A DNA stretch of 64,000 bases from PWXP01 sp034005525 (GTDB lineage Bacteria; Planctomycetota; Planctomycetia; Pirellulales; Thermoguttaceae), in NCBI GenBank assembly GCA_034005525.1, contig JAVEUP010000014.1:8931-72930 (forward strand), written 5' to 3'. The notes beneath the pieces are model-generated. The model did not search any database. It had not been told where the DNA came from and worked only from the letters and a program-made list of their open reading frames with translations. Within the stretch, counting starts at the first letter, position 1; each line of letters begins with the position of its first letter. Below, piece after piece: positions 25,623 through 35,653 of the stretch. The position numbers were made by a program, and so were the translations under genes.

Positions 25623-27029
25623 ATGAGCACTGCGGAGATTACGGACTCGCCATGTCGTGTGGCGGATGAGGAGCCTCCGGGTACGGCCGCGGCTTCCTTC
25701 ACCCGCCTTCAATCCTCCAACGCTTTCCCTCCTCACGATCGTCAGCCGTCGGCGGCCCTCGAAGAGCCGGCCACTCCATGGGCGGCCGCTCTTGCGGCAT
25801 CGCCGGGCGAGAGCGACGCTCCCGTCTTCGCGGCCTTCGCCGGCAGTCTCTCAGGCGGTCTGGCCGAGTTGCCGCGACGATTGGGGCCGCTGCCCCGGGC
25901 CCGAAGCAGCCCCGGCACGCGGGCTTTCCGTCGGCAGTTCTACGCCGGAGTGTCCGACGCACAATGGAACGACTGGCGGTGGCAGATTGCGCACCGCATC
26001 CGGACCCGGGCTGAATTGGAGCACATTCTGGCCCTTTCGCCCGACGAGCAGGAGGCGATCGAACGGGGCGGCGCCATGCTGCCGTTCGGGGTGACGCCCT
26101 ACTATATGAGCCTCGTCTCGCGGAACGATCCACTCGAGCCGCTCCGCCGGTCGGTCATTCCCAGCAGCCTGGAGCTGGTCCGCGTGCCGGGCGAGGCCGA
26201 CGATCCGCTCGGCGAGGACGCCCACACGCCGGTGCCCGGCCTGGTACACCGCTACCCGGACCGCGTGCTGCTGCTGGCCACCGACTTCTGTTCGACGTAT
26301 TGCCGGTACTGTACCCGTTCGCGGGTGGTGGGGCACGGCGAAATGCCGCCTCGCGAGGGCCGGCTCGAGAAGGCCCTGGAGTACATCCGCTGCACGCCGG
26401 CCGTTCGCGACGTGCTCGTCTCCGGCGGCGACCCGCTGGCCATGAGCGACGAACGGCTCGAATGGATTCTCGCCCGGCTGCGGGCGATTCCCCACGTCGA
26501 ATTCGTGCGGCTGGGCACCAAGGTGCCGGCCGTGCTGCCGCAACGGGTCACGCCCCAGCTCTGCCGCATGCTCAGGAAGTACCATCCCCTGTGGATGAGC
26601 CTCCACTTCACCCACCCCAGCGAGTGCACCCCGGAAACATTCGCCGCCTGCACCCGGCTGGCCGACGCAGGCATTCCGCTGGGCTCGCAAACGGTGCTGC
26701 TTCGCGATGTGAACGACAACGTGCCGACGATGCGGGAATTGGTGCATCAACTTCTGCTGATGCGAGTCCGGCCGTATTATCTGTACCAGTGCGACCCGAT
26801 TTCCGGCTCGTCGCACTTCCGGACATCGGTAGCCAAGGGGCTGGAGGTTATCGCGGGCCTCCGCGGGCATACCAGCGGCTATGCCGTCCCCACGTTCGTC
26901 ATCGACGCCCCCGGCGGCGGCGGCAAGATTCCCTTGCAGCCTGATTCCGTGGTCGGCCGCGAGGGCGATTTCCTGCTACTCCGAAACTACGAAGGCAAGG
27001 TATACCGTTATCCGGACCCCGTTGAGTGA
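25623..27029 (+). CDS. kamA: Lysine 2,3-aminomutase family radical SAM enzyme
   Basis: A 468-residue PLP-dependent radical SAM aminomutase. The [4Fe-4S]/SAM cluster site is CSTYCRYC (CxxxCxxC, about residue 223). The PLP lysine lies in the C-terminal APGGGGKIPL. The aminomutase-specific N-terminal helices are present (WNDWRWQIAHRIRT), as is PFGVTPYYMSL. Residues 1-95 are a Pro/Ala-rich extension with no recognised domain. Lysine 2,3-aminomutases make beta-lysine from L-lysine; some family members act on other amino acids. An ATP-grasp ligase gene starts 8 bp downstream, so the two are probably one operon. Confidence 0.9.
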   Translation: MSTAEITDSPCRVADEEPPGTAAASFTRLQSSNAFPPHDRQPSAALEEPATPWAAALAASPGESDAPVFAAFAGSLSGGLAELPRRLGPLPRARSSPGTRAFRRQFYAGVSDAQWNDWRWQIAHRIRTRAELEHILALSPDEQEAIERGGAMLPFGVTPYYMSLVSRNDPLEPLRRSVIPSSLELVRVPGEADDPLGEDAHTPVPGLVHRYPDRVLLLATDFCSTYCRYCTRSRVVGHGEMPPREGRLEKALEYIRCTPAVRDVLVSGGDPLAMSDERLEWILARLRAIPHVEFVRLGTKVPAVLPQRVTPQLCRMLRKYHPLWMSLHFTHPSECTPETFAACTRLADAGIPLGSQTVLLRDVNDNVPTMRELVHQLLLMRVRPYYLYQCDPISGSSHFRTSVAKGLEVIAGLRGHTSGYAVPTFVIDAPGGGGKIPLQPDSVVGREGDFLLLRNYEGKVYRYPDPVE

Positions 27030-27036
27030 ACACATC

Positions 27037-28053
27037 ATGCACATCGGATTGACGTACGACCTGCGCAAGGAGTACTTGGCGGTGGGCTACTCGGAGGAGG
27101 AGACCGCCGAGTTCGACCGGCCCGACACCATCGACGCCATCGAGGGCACCCTGCAATCGCTCGGCCACGCGACCGACCGCATCGGCAACGCCTGGCGGCT
27201 GGTCGAGCGATTGGCCGCTGGCGACCGCTGGGACCTGGTCTTCAACATTGCCGAGGGCCTGCGCGGAAATGCCCGCGAGGCACAGATTCCCGCCGTCCTC
27301 GACGTGTACGATATTCCTTACGCGTTTTCCGATCCTCTGGTGCTGGCCGTGGGCCTGGACAAGGGGCTCAGCAAGCTGGTGGTCCGCGAGGCAGGCGTGC
27401 CCACGCCCGACTTCGCGGTGGTTCGCAGTGCGGCAGACCTGGATGCGGTCGACCTGACGCTGCCGCTGTTTGCCAAGCCGCTGGCCGAGGGCACCGGGAA
27501 GGGAATCACTTCGGCATCGAAGATCGACCATCGCGAGGACTTGTGGCCCGTTTGCGAAGACCTGCTCCGCCGGTTTCCGCAGGGGGTGCTCCTGGAGTCG
27601 TTCCTGCCGGGCCGCGAGTTGACCGTCGGCCTGCTCGGGACGGGTAAGGCGGCCCGCGTGCTGGGAACCCTCGAAATCGTGCTGCGCGACGAGGCCGAGG
27701 CCGACGTCTACTCGTACGTGAACAAGGAGCGGTGCGAGGAACTGGTCGAGTACCGGCTCGTGCGGCCGGAAGGCGACCCCGAGGTCGCTCAAGCCGAAGC
27801 GATGGCCCTCAGGGCGTGGCGGGCGTTGGGCTGCCGCGACGGGGGCCGGATCGACCTGCGGTCCGACGCCCAAGGCCGGCCCAATTTCCTCGAGGTGAAT
27901 CCGCTGGCCGGTCTGCACCCGGAGCATTCCGACCTGCCGATCCTTTGCACGGCAATAGGCATCCCGTACATTGAACTGATCCGCGAGATCATCGAATCGG
28001 CGGCGGCGCGATTGAACGAAAGCGGCGCCGATCGGCGCATTCTACGGGTGTAG
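27037..28053 (+). CDS. ATP-grasp ligase, D-Ala-D-Ala ligase-like (first of two)
   Basis: A 338-residue ATP-grasp protein. N-terminal domain: MHIGLTYDLRKEY and DLVFNIAEGLRGNARE, the latter in place of the Ddl HGxxGEDG region. ATP-grasp core: LFAKPLAEGTGKGI, LLESFLPGRELTVGLLG, and the metal-binding RIDLRSDAQGRPNFLEVNPLAG. Start is 8 bp after kamA. Members form amide bonds between a carboxylate (as acyl phosphate) and an amine. Genomic partners make amino-acid or peptide ligation more likely than peptidoglycan synthesis; the substrate is unknown. Confidence 0.85.
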   Translation: MHIGLTYDLRKEYLAVGYSEEETAEFDRPDTIDAIEGTLQSLGHATDRIGNAWRLVERLAAGDRWDLVFNIAEGLRGNAREAQIPAVLDVYDIPYAFSDPLVLAVGLDKGLSKLVVREAGVPTPDFAVVRSAADLDAVDLTLPLFAKPLAEGTGKGITSASKIDHREDLWPVCEDLLRRFPQGVLLESFLPGRELTVGLLGTGKAARVLGTLEIVLRDEAEADVYSYVNKERCEELVEYRLVRPEGDPEVAQAEAMALRAWRALGCRDGGRIDLRSDAQGRPNFLEVNPLAGLHPEHSDLPILCTAIGIPYIELIREIIESAAARLNESGADRRILRV

Positions 28054-28160
28054 CAGTGGGCGTGCAGTTGGAGTTGAACGCAGGGTAGCCGCCGACCAGT
28101 GCTCCGACGGGCAAGTCCGTCGGTGGCCCCTTATGCAATTCGAACCTGTATACATCAACG

Positions 28161-29366
28161 ATGCCGTCGCCCCGAGACCAACGCATGCAACTACTCATTC
28201 TTCACAACGCGATTGAAGAAAGCGCAACGGCGGCCGATCTGGACGTGCTTGTCCAGGTGGAGGCGGTTTCCGACGCGCTGCGGCTGGGCGGCGGCACGGT
28301 CGAGACACTGCCCGTCACGCTCAACCTGGAGGCATTGCGTGCGGCCGTTGCTTCTGTTCGGCCCGACGTTGCCTTCAACCTGGTCGAATCGCTGGCCGGC
28401 TGTGACCGCCTGGCGCCGCTGGCACCCGCGTTGCTCGAGGTACTAAATTGCCCATATACCGGCTCGCCGGCGGACGCCCTGTTTCTGCTTTGCGATAAGG
28501 TCCGCGCGAAGGAGCGGCTCTGCTGGGCGGGACTGCCCACGCCGGAGTGGTTCGTGCACGCGGGAATGTCCCGTTCGTCGGGTCTTCGGTTTCCAGATTC
28601 AGAGCCGTGTGGCGCGCGGGTGAACCCGGCTGCTGAGACAGCCGGAACCACCCACCCTACGGCTGCCGATTCCCCGACGTCGCCACAGCAGTACATTATC
28701 AAGCCGATCCACGACCATGCTTCCTTCGGGATTCATGCTGATTCGATCATCTCGGTCGGCGACGAGGACGCTGTCCACGAGGCACTCGCCGAGCGGGAGG
28801 AGCGGCTCGGGCGGGTTTGCTTCGCCGAACGGTTCATCGACGGCAGGGAGTTCAACCTGTCGATCCTTGCGGGGCCCCGCGGTCCCGAAGTGCTGCCGGC
28901 CGCGGAAATCCTGTTTGTGGACTTTCCGGCCGGCGAACCCCGCATTGTCAACTACGAAGCCAAGTGGGAACCTGAGTCGTTCGTCTATCGGAATACGCCG
29001 CGCCGGTTCGACTTCCCGGATTCGGATCGGGCGCTCCTTGTGGAACTGGCCGAGCTTACGGAGGCCTGCTGGCACCTGTTTGGGCTGCGCGGCTATGCGC
29101 GGGTGGACTTCCGCGTCGGTCTGGATGGGCGCCCGTGGATTCTGGAGATCAACGCGAATCCGTGCCTTTCGCCCGATGCCGGTTTTGCAGCCGCGGTCGA
29201 TCGCGCCGGCTATTCGTTCCGCGACGCCGCGGATCGAATTGTCGCCGACGCTCTCGGCGAATACCGGCACCTGCCCGCCGCGGTTCGAACCCGCCGCCCA
29301 CCGCCTGCGCATTGGCCGCCCGATTTCGACAATATCGCCGGGCTTCGGCGCGCTGATGCCAGGTAA
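28161..29366 (+). CDS. ATP-grasp ligase, D-Ala-D-Ala ligase-like (second of two)
   Basis: A 401-residue ATP-grasp protein (393 if started at the internal ATG 28185, MQLLILHN). Motifs: PDVAFNLVESLAGCDRLA, TGSPADALFLLCDKVRAK, QYIIKPIHDHASFGI, FAERFIDGREFNLSIL and the metal site ARVDFRVGLDGRPWILEINANPC. A family D repeat (28613-28660) sits in frame within the central linker, giving ARVNPAAETAGTTHPT at about residues 151-167. That segment does not belong to the fold; the flanking catalytic regions remain in frame. Paired with the first ATP-grasp gene, it suggests a two-step ligation or a heteromeric enzyme. Confidence 0.82.
   Translation: MPSPRDQRMQLLILHNAIEESATAADLDVLVQVEAVSDALRLGGGTVETLPVTLNLEALRAAVASVRPDVAFNLVESLAGCDRLAPLAPALLEVLNCPYTGSPADALFLLCDKVRAKERLCWAGLPTPEWFVHAGMSRSSGLRFPDSEPCGARVNPAAETAGTTHPTAADSPTSPQQYIIKPIHDHASFGIHADSIISVGDEDAVHEALAEREERLGRVCFAERFIDGREFNLSILAGPRGPEVLPAAEILFVDFPAGEPRIVNYEAKWEPESFVYRNTPRRFDFPDSDRALLVELAELTEACWHLFGLRGYARVDFRVGLDGRPWILEINANPCLSPDAGFAAAVDRAGYSFRDAADRIVADALGEYRHLPAAVRTRRPPPAHWPPDFDNIAGLRRADAR
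28613..28660. repeat. Family D hairpin repeat inside a coding region
   Basis: 48 bp (16 codons), reverse orientation relative to 49390-49436. The arms GGTGAACCCGGCTG and CAGCCGGAACCACC pair around a short loop, and the end CCACCCTAC is shared with the intergenic copies. The reading frame of the ATP-grasp gene runs through it. Confidence 0.8.
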
Positions 29367-29385
29367 GTCATTGAGGAGTCTATTC

Positions 29386-29742
29386 ATGCCGGTCGTCTGG
29401 AAAGCGGTCGTGCTGTTGACAGCATCCAACGTGTTCATGACCTTCGCGTGGTACGCGCACTTGAAGGATCTGAACCACAAGCCGTGGTTCATTGCGGCCG
29501 TGGCGAGCTGGACCATCGCATTCTTTGAGTATATGCTTCAGGTGCCGGCGAACCGGATCGGATACAGCACGTTGGATCTGGCTCAATTGAAGATACTGCA
29601 GGAGGTAATCACGCTTTCGGTGTTCGTGCCGTTCGCCGTTTTGTACATGCGGCAGCCGGTTCGGCTCGATTTTGTCTGGGCTGCGCTATGCCTGTGCGGC
29701 GCCGTGTTCTTCGTGTTCCGAAACCCGCCCGTCCCGCACTGA
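29386..29742 (+). CDS. DMT-like membrane protein (DUF486)
   Basis: A 118-residue protein with four hydrophobic helices, the typical plan of DUF486 (half-size drug/metabolite-transporter-like) proteins. Recognisable: ASNVFMTFAWYAHLK, KPWFIAAVASWTIAFFEY and VPANRIGYSTLDLAQLK. GAGGAG lies before the ATG. It is encoded between the second ATP-grasp ligase (20 bp upstream) and the GNAT-deacetylase fusion (21 bp downstream), so a role in moving the cluster's product or precursor across the membrane is a reasonable inference. Confidence 0.85.
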   Translation: MPVVWKAVVLLTASNVFMTFAWYAHLKDLNHKPWFIAAVASWTIAFFEYMLQVPANRIGYSTLDLAQLKILQEVITLSVFVPFAVLYMRQPVRLDFVWAALCLCGAVFFVFRNPPVPH

Positions 29743-29763
29743 CGACTGGAAGTGGCCTTACGC

Positions 29764-31494
<1,731 letters not shown>

Positions 31495-31498
31495 ATTC

Positions 31499-31601
31499 GA
31501 CTCTTCTGTTTCCGGGTGCCGCCCGCGCCCTGCTGGAGTCCCGGCTTCAGCCGGCGCGGCGAAACCGCCTAAAGCGGGCACCTGGAAACGGAAGAGCCGT
31601 C
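31499..31601. repeat. Family C palindromic repeat
   Basis: Ends GACTCTTCTGTTTCC and GGAAACGGAAGAGCC, interior GGAGTCCCGGCTTCAGCC and GGCGAAACCGCC. It begins 4 bp after the deacetylase-fusion stop. The other copy is at 20980-21087. Confidence 0.8.
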
Positions 31602-31653
31602 GAACCCAACTTGTCCGTGAGGGAGTCTTTCCGGATTTTCCGCTTCGCTGAAC

Positions 31654-31683
31654 TTGACAACGGATATACAATCCTTGTATATT
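31654..31683 (+). promoter_or_regulatory. Promoter and operator of the CopG/PIN module
   Basis: TTGACA (31654-31659), 18-bp spacer, TATATT (31678-31683). A perfect palindrome ATATACAA-TCC-TTGTATAT (31664-31682) fills the spacer and overlaps the -10, as expected for an autoregulating RHH antitoxin. Confidence 0.7.
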
Positions 31684-31705
31684 ACATAGGGAAGTGAGGT
31701 GCAAA

Positions 31706-31957
31706 ATGAGCACAACAACGGTCAACATAGCCTTCCAGGAGAGCCTACTCCGGGAGATCGACCAGGTTGCGCAATCGGAGTCGCGAAGCCGTTCCGAGCT
31801 TCTGCGAGAGGCTGCTCGTGCATATATCGAGCGCAAACGACGATGGGCCGACCTCTTCGCCGCCGGCCGGCAGATTGCCGAAGAGAAGCAGCTCCGGCCC
31901 GGCGACGTACAGAAAGAAATCCGGGCCTATCGCAAAAGCAAGGCTTCGCGGCGATGA
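31706..31957 (+). CDS. CopG-type ribbon-helix-helix antitoxin
   Basis: An 83-residue RHH protein. The beta-strand TTTVNIAFQESLLREIDQV and helices SRSELLREAARAYIERK form the DNA-binding half. The basic, helical C-terminus would bind the toxin. GTGAGGTG precedes the ATG. The stop overlaps the PIN gene start (ATGA). The palindromic operator lies 24 bp upstream. Confidence 0.8.
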   Translation: MSTTTVNIAFQESLLREIDQVAQSESRSRSELLREAARAYIERKRRWADLFAAGRQIAEEKQLRPGDVQKEIRAYRKSKASRR

Positions 31958-32382
31958 ACACACCGCGGCTCGTTCTCGATTCCAACGTTGTTATCTCGGG
32001 CGTTCTGTTCGGCGGTCCACCGGCCCGCCTCTTGATGCATGCTCTGGAAGGTTCGATCCGGTGCTTCGTGTCGATGCCAATTTTGGACGAGATACGCGAT
32101 GTCTTGCAGCGGCCGAAGTTCGGCCTGTTGCCCGAACAGGCATTCGGGCTAATTGAGGAGTTGCACGACCTTTGCCATATCGTTACGCCGCAAAGAAAAG
32201 TCCGAGTTATCACGGCCGACCCTGCCGACAATGCCATTCTGGAATGCGCAGTCTGTGCGCAAGCCGACCTGATCGTTTCAGGCGATTCCCATCTGCTCGA
32301 CTTGCGCTGTTGGAACGGCATTCGGATTCTCGCTCCGGCCGACGCCGTGAAGGAGATCGAGGGCCGACCGTTGAGTTCCTGA
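31954..32382 (+). CDS. PIN-domain toxin (COG1569-like)
   Basis: A 142-residue PIN endoribonuclease. The first acid is in LVLDSNVVISGVLFGG, with MPILDEIRDVL next, and the later acids are in VITADPADNAILECA and LIVSGDSHLLDL. All expected acidic residues are present, so the toxin looks functional. Coupled to the CopG antitoxin by an ATGA overlap. The module and the family C repeat before it separate the GNAT-deacetylase fusion from the GNAT gene at 32395. Confidence 0.85.
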   Translation: MNTPRLVLDSNVVISGVLFGGPPARLLMHALEGSIRCFVSMPILDEIRDVLQRPKFGLLPEQAFGLIEELHDLCHIVTPQRKVRVITADPADNAILECAVCAQADLIVSGDSHLLDLRCWNGIRILAPADAVKEIEGRPLSS

Positions 32383-32394
32383 TGTTATGGAGCA

Positions 32395-32964
32395 ATGAAT
32401 GCTATGCCGAAGAGTCCTTCACATTCGGCCGAATTATGCCCCTGCACCTTTCGCCACAGCATCGTGCACGGCGATCGCGATCAGGTGCGCGCTATTGTCG
32501 AGTCGACCGGGTTCTTCAATCCGGAAGAGATCGAAATCGCGGTCGAACTCGTCGACGAGCGGCTTGCCAAGGGGGCGGCCAGCGGGTATGAGTTCGTCTT
32601 CGCCGACGTTGGCGGTGAAACGGCCGGCTATGCGTGCTTCGGGCGCGTTCCCCTAACGCAATCGAGCTTCGATCTGTATTGGGTGGCCGTGCGCGCAGGC
32701 CAACAGCGGGGTGGTTTGGGACGCGCGCTGGTCGAGGAAGTGGAACGGCTCGTTGCCGAAATGGGCGGCGGACGGGTTTACGCCGATACATCCGGGCGCG
32801 GGCAATACGCACCCACGCGCGCCTTCTACGCGGCCATGGGATACTCCCAGGCCGCCGTCCTGCCGGATTTTTTCGCGCCGGGCGACGATAAGGTCGTCTT
32901 CGCGAAGCCGGTCATTTCGTTGGCTTCGACTGGACGGCGTGGGGCGGGGCCTGACGGCGGTTGA
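32395..32964 (+). CDS. GNAT family N-acetyltransferase
   Basis: A 189-residue GNAT. The acetyl-CoA loop is GQQRGGLGRALVEE, preceded by DLYWVAVRA. The C-terminal strand pair has YAPTRAFYAAMGYSQ with a catalytic-type Tyr. Early residues (GFFNPEEIEIAVELVDERL) form the substrate-side helices. Its context near kamA and the ligases suggests an amino-acid-derived substrate, such as beta-lysine, but nothing in the sequence proves it. The last 17 codons overlap the 3' end of the convergent P-type ATPase gene; the Gly/Arg-rich tail may be non-essential read-through. Confidence 0.8.
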   Translation: MNAMPKSPSHSAELCPCTFRHSIVHGDRDQVRAIVESTGFFNPEEIEIAVELVDERLAKGAASGYEFVFADVGGETAGYACFGRVPLTQSSFDLYWVAVRAGQQRGGLGRALVEEVERLVAEMGGGRVYADTSGRGQYAPTRAFYAAMGYSQAAVLPDFFAPGDDKVVFAKPVISLASTGRRGAGPDGG

Positions 32965-35653
32965 ACCTCATGACCCGCATCCAGCGTTCGGAATGAACGA
33001 CCCCGAATGTGAGTACGCCAAGACCGGCGGTGGCCGCCAGGCCCAGCGGCGGGAGCGGTTGCAGCGTGAAGGCGCGGGCCAGAGCCGGAATATAGATTAC
33101 GCCAAGCTGCAGGAGCAAGGTCAGGCAAGTCAACCCGACCAGTGCCAGGTTGCGGCCGAAGCGGAAAGGCCGCTCAGAGAGCGCCCGCAACCCCCAGGCC
33201 TGGCCGATCTGTGCAAAACCGATGGCGGCGAACAGGATGGTTTGCCACTGGCCTTCGCGCGGGCTGAAACGGTGCCACGCGCCAGCCAGAAGCAGGGCGG
33301 CAAGGCAGATGAACACGCCCATCCAACCGACGTGCAGAAGGGTGGCGCGGTCGAGGACGGAAGCATCGGGCCTGCGCGGCGGGCGGGTCATAACGTCGCG
33401 TTCGGGGCGCTCGAGGCCCAGGCCAAGGCCCATCAGTCCGTCGGTCAGCAGGTTCAGCCAAAGCAGGTGCAAGGGGCGCAGCGCAATGCCTCCGATGCCC
33501 GCCAGCGGTGCGAGCAGCATGACCAGAACCTTGCCCAGGTTGCCGCCGAATGAAAACTTGATGAACCGCACCAGGTTGTCGTAAATGGTGCGGCCCTCCT
33601 CGACCGCGGCGACGATGGTAGCGAAGTTGTCGTCCAGCAACACCATCTCCGACGCTTCCTTCGCCACGTCGGTGCCGCTGATGCCCATGGCCACTCCGAT
33701 TTCGGCGCGGCGCAGGGCGGGCGAGTCGTTTACGCCGTCGCCCGTCATGGCGACAATATGGCCGCGCTGCTGCAGGGCCGTTACGATTCGCAGCTTGTCC
33801 TCAGGGGAAACACGCGCGTACACCGTGATCCGTTCGACCCTGTCCAACAACTGGGCGTCGGAAAGGGCCGCAAGTTCAACGCCGGTCAGCACGTCCGGTT
33901 CCCTGCCCTCGGGCGCGAGGTGCAGGTTGCGGGCGATGGCGGCGGCGGTCGCCGGGTGGTCGCCGGTAATCATGGCCGTGCGAATGCCCGCCGCATGGCT
34001 CTTGGCAACGGCGGAACGTGCCGCGTCCCGCGGGGGATCCATCATGCCCGCAAGACCACAGAACACGAACTCGCCCTCGACGTCGCCGGCAGTCGCGTGC
34101 GGTGAGGGTGCTGCGTCGAAACGCCGCATCGCGACGCCCAGTACACGAAGCCCATCGTTGGCCATCTGCTCGTTGCCGGCAAGGAACCGGCGGCGGGCAC
34201 CGTCGGTGAGGGGCACAACCCGGCCGTTGTCGATCGCGTGCGTGGCCAATGCCAGCAGGCCGTCGGGCGAACCCTTCGAGGCGGCAAAGACGGGCGCCGA
34301 GAACGCGGCGGGCAGCGCGCCGTCACTCGCGTCGCCACGGTGGAGGGTAGTCATGCGTTTGCGCCCGGAATCGAACGCAAACTCCGCCAGGCGGGGCAGG
34401 ACCGCCGCGAGCGATTCCGTGCGGATCCCGAATCGCTCGGCCGCGACCAGCAGGGCCGTCTCCGTCGGATCGCCGATCGAACGCGGCGGCCCGCCCGGAT
34501 GGTCGCGATCGAAGATCAGGTGCCCGTCGTTGCACAGCGCCGCCGCCAGCAGCAGCGGCGCTGTCTCGGAATCAGCCTCCGGCGGCAGCGGCAGTGTGTC
34601 GGCCAGGGAAAGGTCATGGTGCAAAGTGTGCAGCCGCGTGACCGTCATCCGATTCTCCGTCAGGGTGCCCGTCTTGTCGGTGCAAATGACCGTGACGGCG
34701 CCCAGGGTTTCCACCGCAGGCAGTTTGCGGATGAGGGCGCGGCGGTGGAGCATGCGCCGGGCGCCGAACGCGAGTGTGGCGGTAATCACAGCAGGCAGCC
34801 CTTCGGGCACGACGGCCACGAGCAGACTGACGGCGGTCAGCAGCACCAGGGTGAAGGGTTCGCCGCGAAGCAGGCCCATCGCCAGCAAACCCGCGGCGGC
34901 GATCAACCCGGCGATGGAAAGGTGCTTGCCCACCTCGGCCATCTTGCGTTGCAGCGGGGTGCGGCCCGCCTCGATGCCCTGGATCATTCCGGCGATCTTG
35001 CCCAATTCCGTATGCATGCCGGTGCCGGTCACCACGCCCGAGCCCCGGCCATGCACGACCGCGGTGCCCAGGTAAGCCAAATTCGTGCGGTCGCCCAGCG
35101 GCAGTTGTTCACCGGCAAGGGCCTCGGTCTGTTTGCGGACGGCTTCCGATTCGCCGGTCAGGGCCGCCTCCATCACCCCGAGGTTGGCGCAATCGATCAG
35201 CCGCAGATCGGCGGGCACGATGTTGCCGGCCTCGACGAATACGATGTCGCCGGGGACCAGGTCGCGGGCGGGGAGCTCGTGCAACGCACCATCGCGGCGG
35301 ACGCGAACGATCGGTGATGTCAATTGTTTCAGCGCCGCAATGGCCTTCTCCGCCCGGTATTCCTGGATGAAACCCAGCATGCCAAACAAGATCACAATGG
35401 CCAGGATGGCGATGCCTTCGGTCAAATCGCCGAGGAAGAAGGAGAGCCCCGCCGCGGCGAGAAGAATAAGAATGAGCGGCTCGACGAACTGGGCTAGGAG
35501 CATCTTCCACGCCGGGCGCGAGATGGTCTCGCGCAACTCATTCGGACCGTAGCGGTGGAGGCGGGTGGCGGCCTCGCCCGCAGTGAGGCCGCCGGTCGCG
35601 GCCTGCCGGTCCGCCAGGACTTCGCCGACGCGCTGGGTATGCGGAGCGGTCAT
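32912..35653 (-). CDS. P2A-type calcium-transporting ATPase
   Basis: A 913-residue P-type ATPase. N-terminal cation-ATPase domain; actuator motif ALTGES; M4 PEGLPAVIT with the Ca2+-site Glu of SERCA/PMCA pumps; phosphorylation site CTDKTGTLTENRMT; nucleotide-domain KGSPDGLL; hinge MTGDGVNDSPAL; M6 LNLLTDGL, which holds the Asn/Asp calcium ligands. The cluster of motifs supports Ca2+ export, with Mn2+ an alternative. The ATG at 35653 overlaps the corA stop (TGATG); an alternative ATG is at 35662. The last membrane helices are complete. Confidence 0.9.
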   Translation of the reverse strand: MTAPHTQRVGEVLADRQAATGGLTAGEAATRLHRYGPNELRETISRPAWKMLLAQFVEPLILILLAAAGLSFFLGDLTEGIAILAIVILFGMLGFIQEYRAEKAIAALKQLTSPIVRVRRDGALHELPARDLVPGDIVFVEAGNIVPADLRLIDCANLGVMEAALTGESEAVRKQTEALAGEQLPLGDRTNLAYLGTAVVHGRGSGVVTGTGMHTELGKIAGMIQGIEAGRTPLQRKMAEVGKHLSIAGLIAAAGLLAMGLLRGEPFTLVLLTAVSLLVAVVPEGLPAVITATLAFGARRMLHRRALIRKLPAVETLGAVTVICTDKTGTLTENRMTVTRLHTLHHDLSLADTLPLPPEADSETAPLLLAAALCNDGHLIFDRDHPGGPPRSIGDPTETALLVAAERFGIRTESLAAVLPRLAEFAFDSGRKRMTTLHRGDASDGALPAAFSAPVFAASKGSPDGLLALATHAIDNGRVVPLTDGARRRFLAGNEQMANDGLRVLGVAMRRFDAAPSPHATAGDVEGEFVFCGLAGMMDPPRDAARSAVAKSHAAGIRTAMITGDHPATAAAIARNLHLAPEGREPDVLTGVELAALSDAQLLDRVERITVYARVSPEDKLRIVTALQQRGHIVAMTGDGVNDSPALRRAEIGVAMGISGTDVAKEASEMVLLDDNFATIVAAVEEGRTIYDNLVRFIKFSFGGNLGKVLVMLLAPLAGIGGIALRPLHLLWLNLLTDGLMGLGLGLERPERDVMTRPPRRPDASVLDRATLLHVGWMGVFICLAALLLAGAWHRFSPREGQWQTILFAAIGFAQIGQAWGLRALSERPFRFGRNLALVGLTCLTLLLQLGVIYIPALARAFTLQPLPPLGLAATAGLGVLTFGVVHSERWMRVMRFNRRQAPPHAVQSKPTK

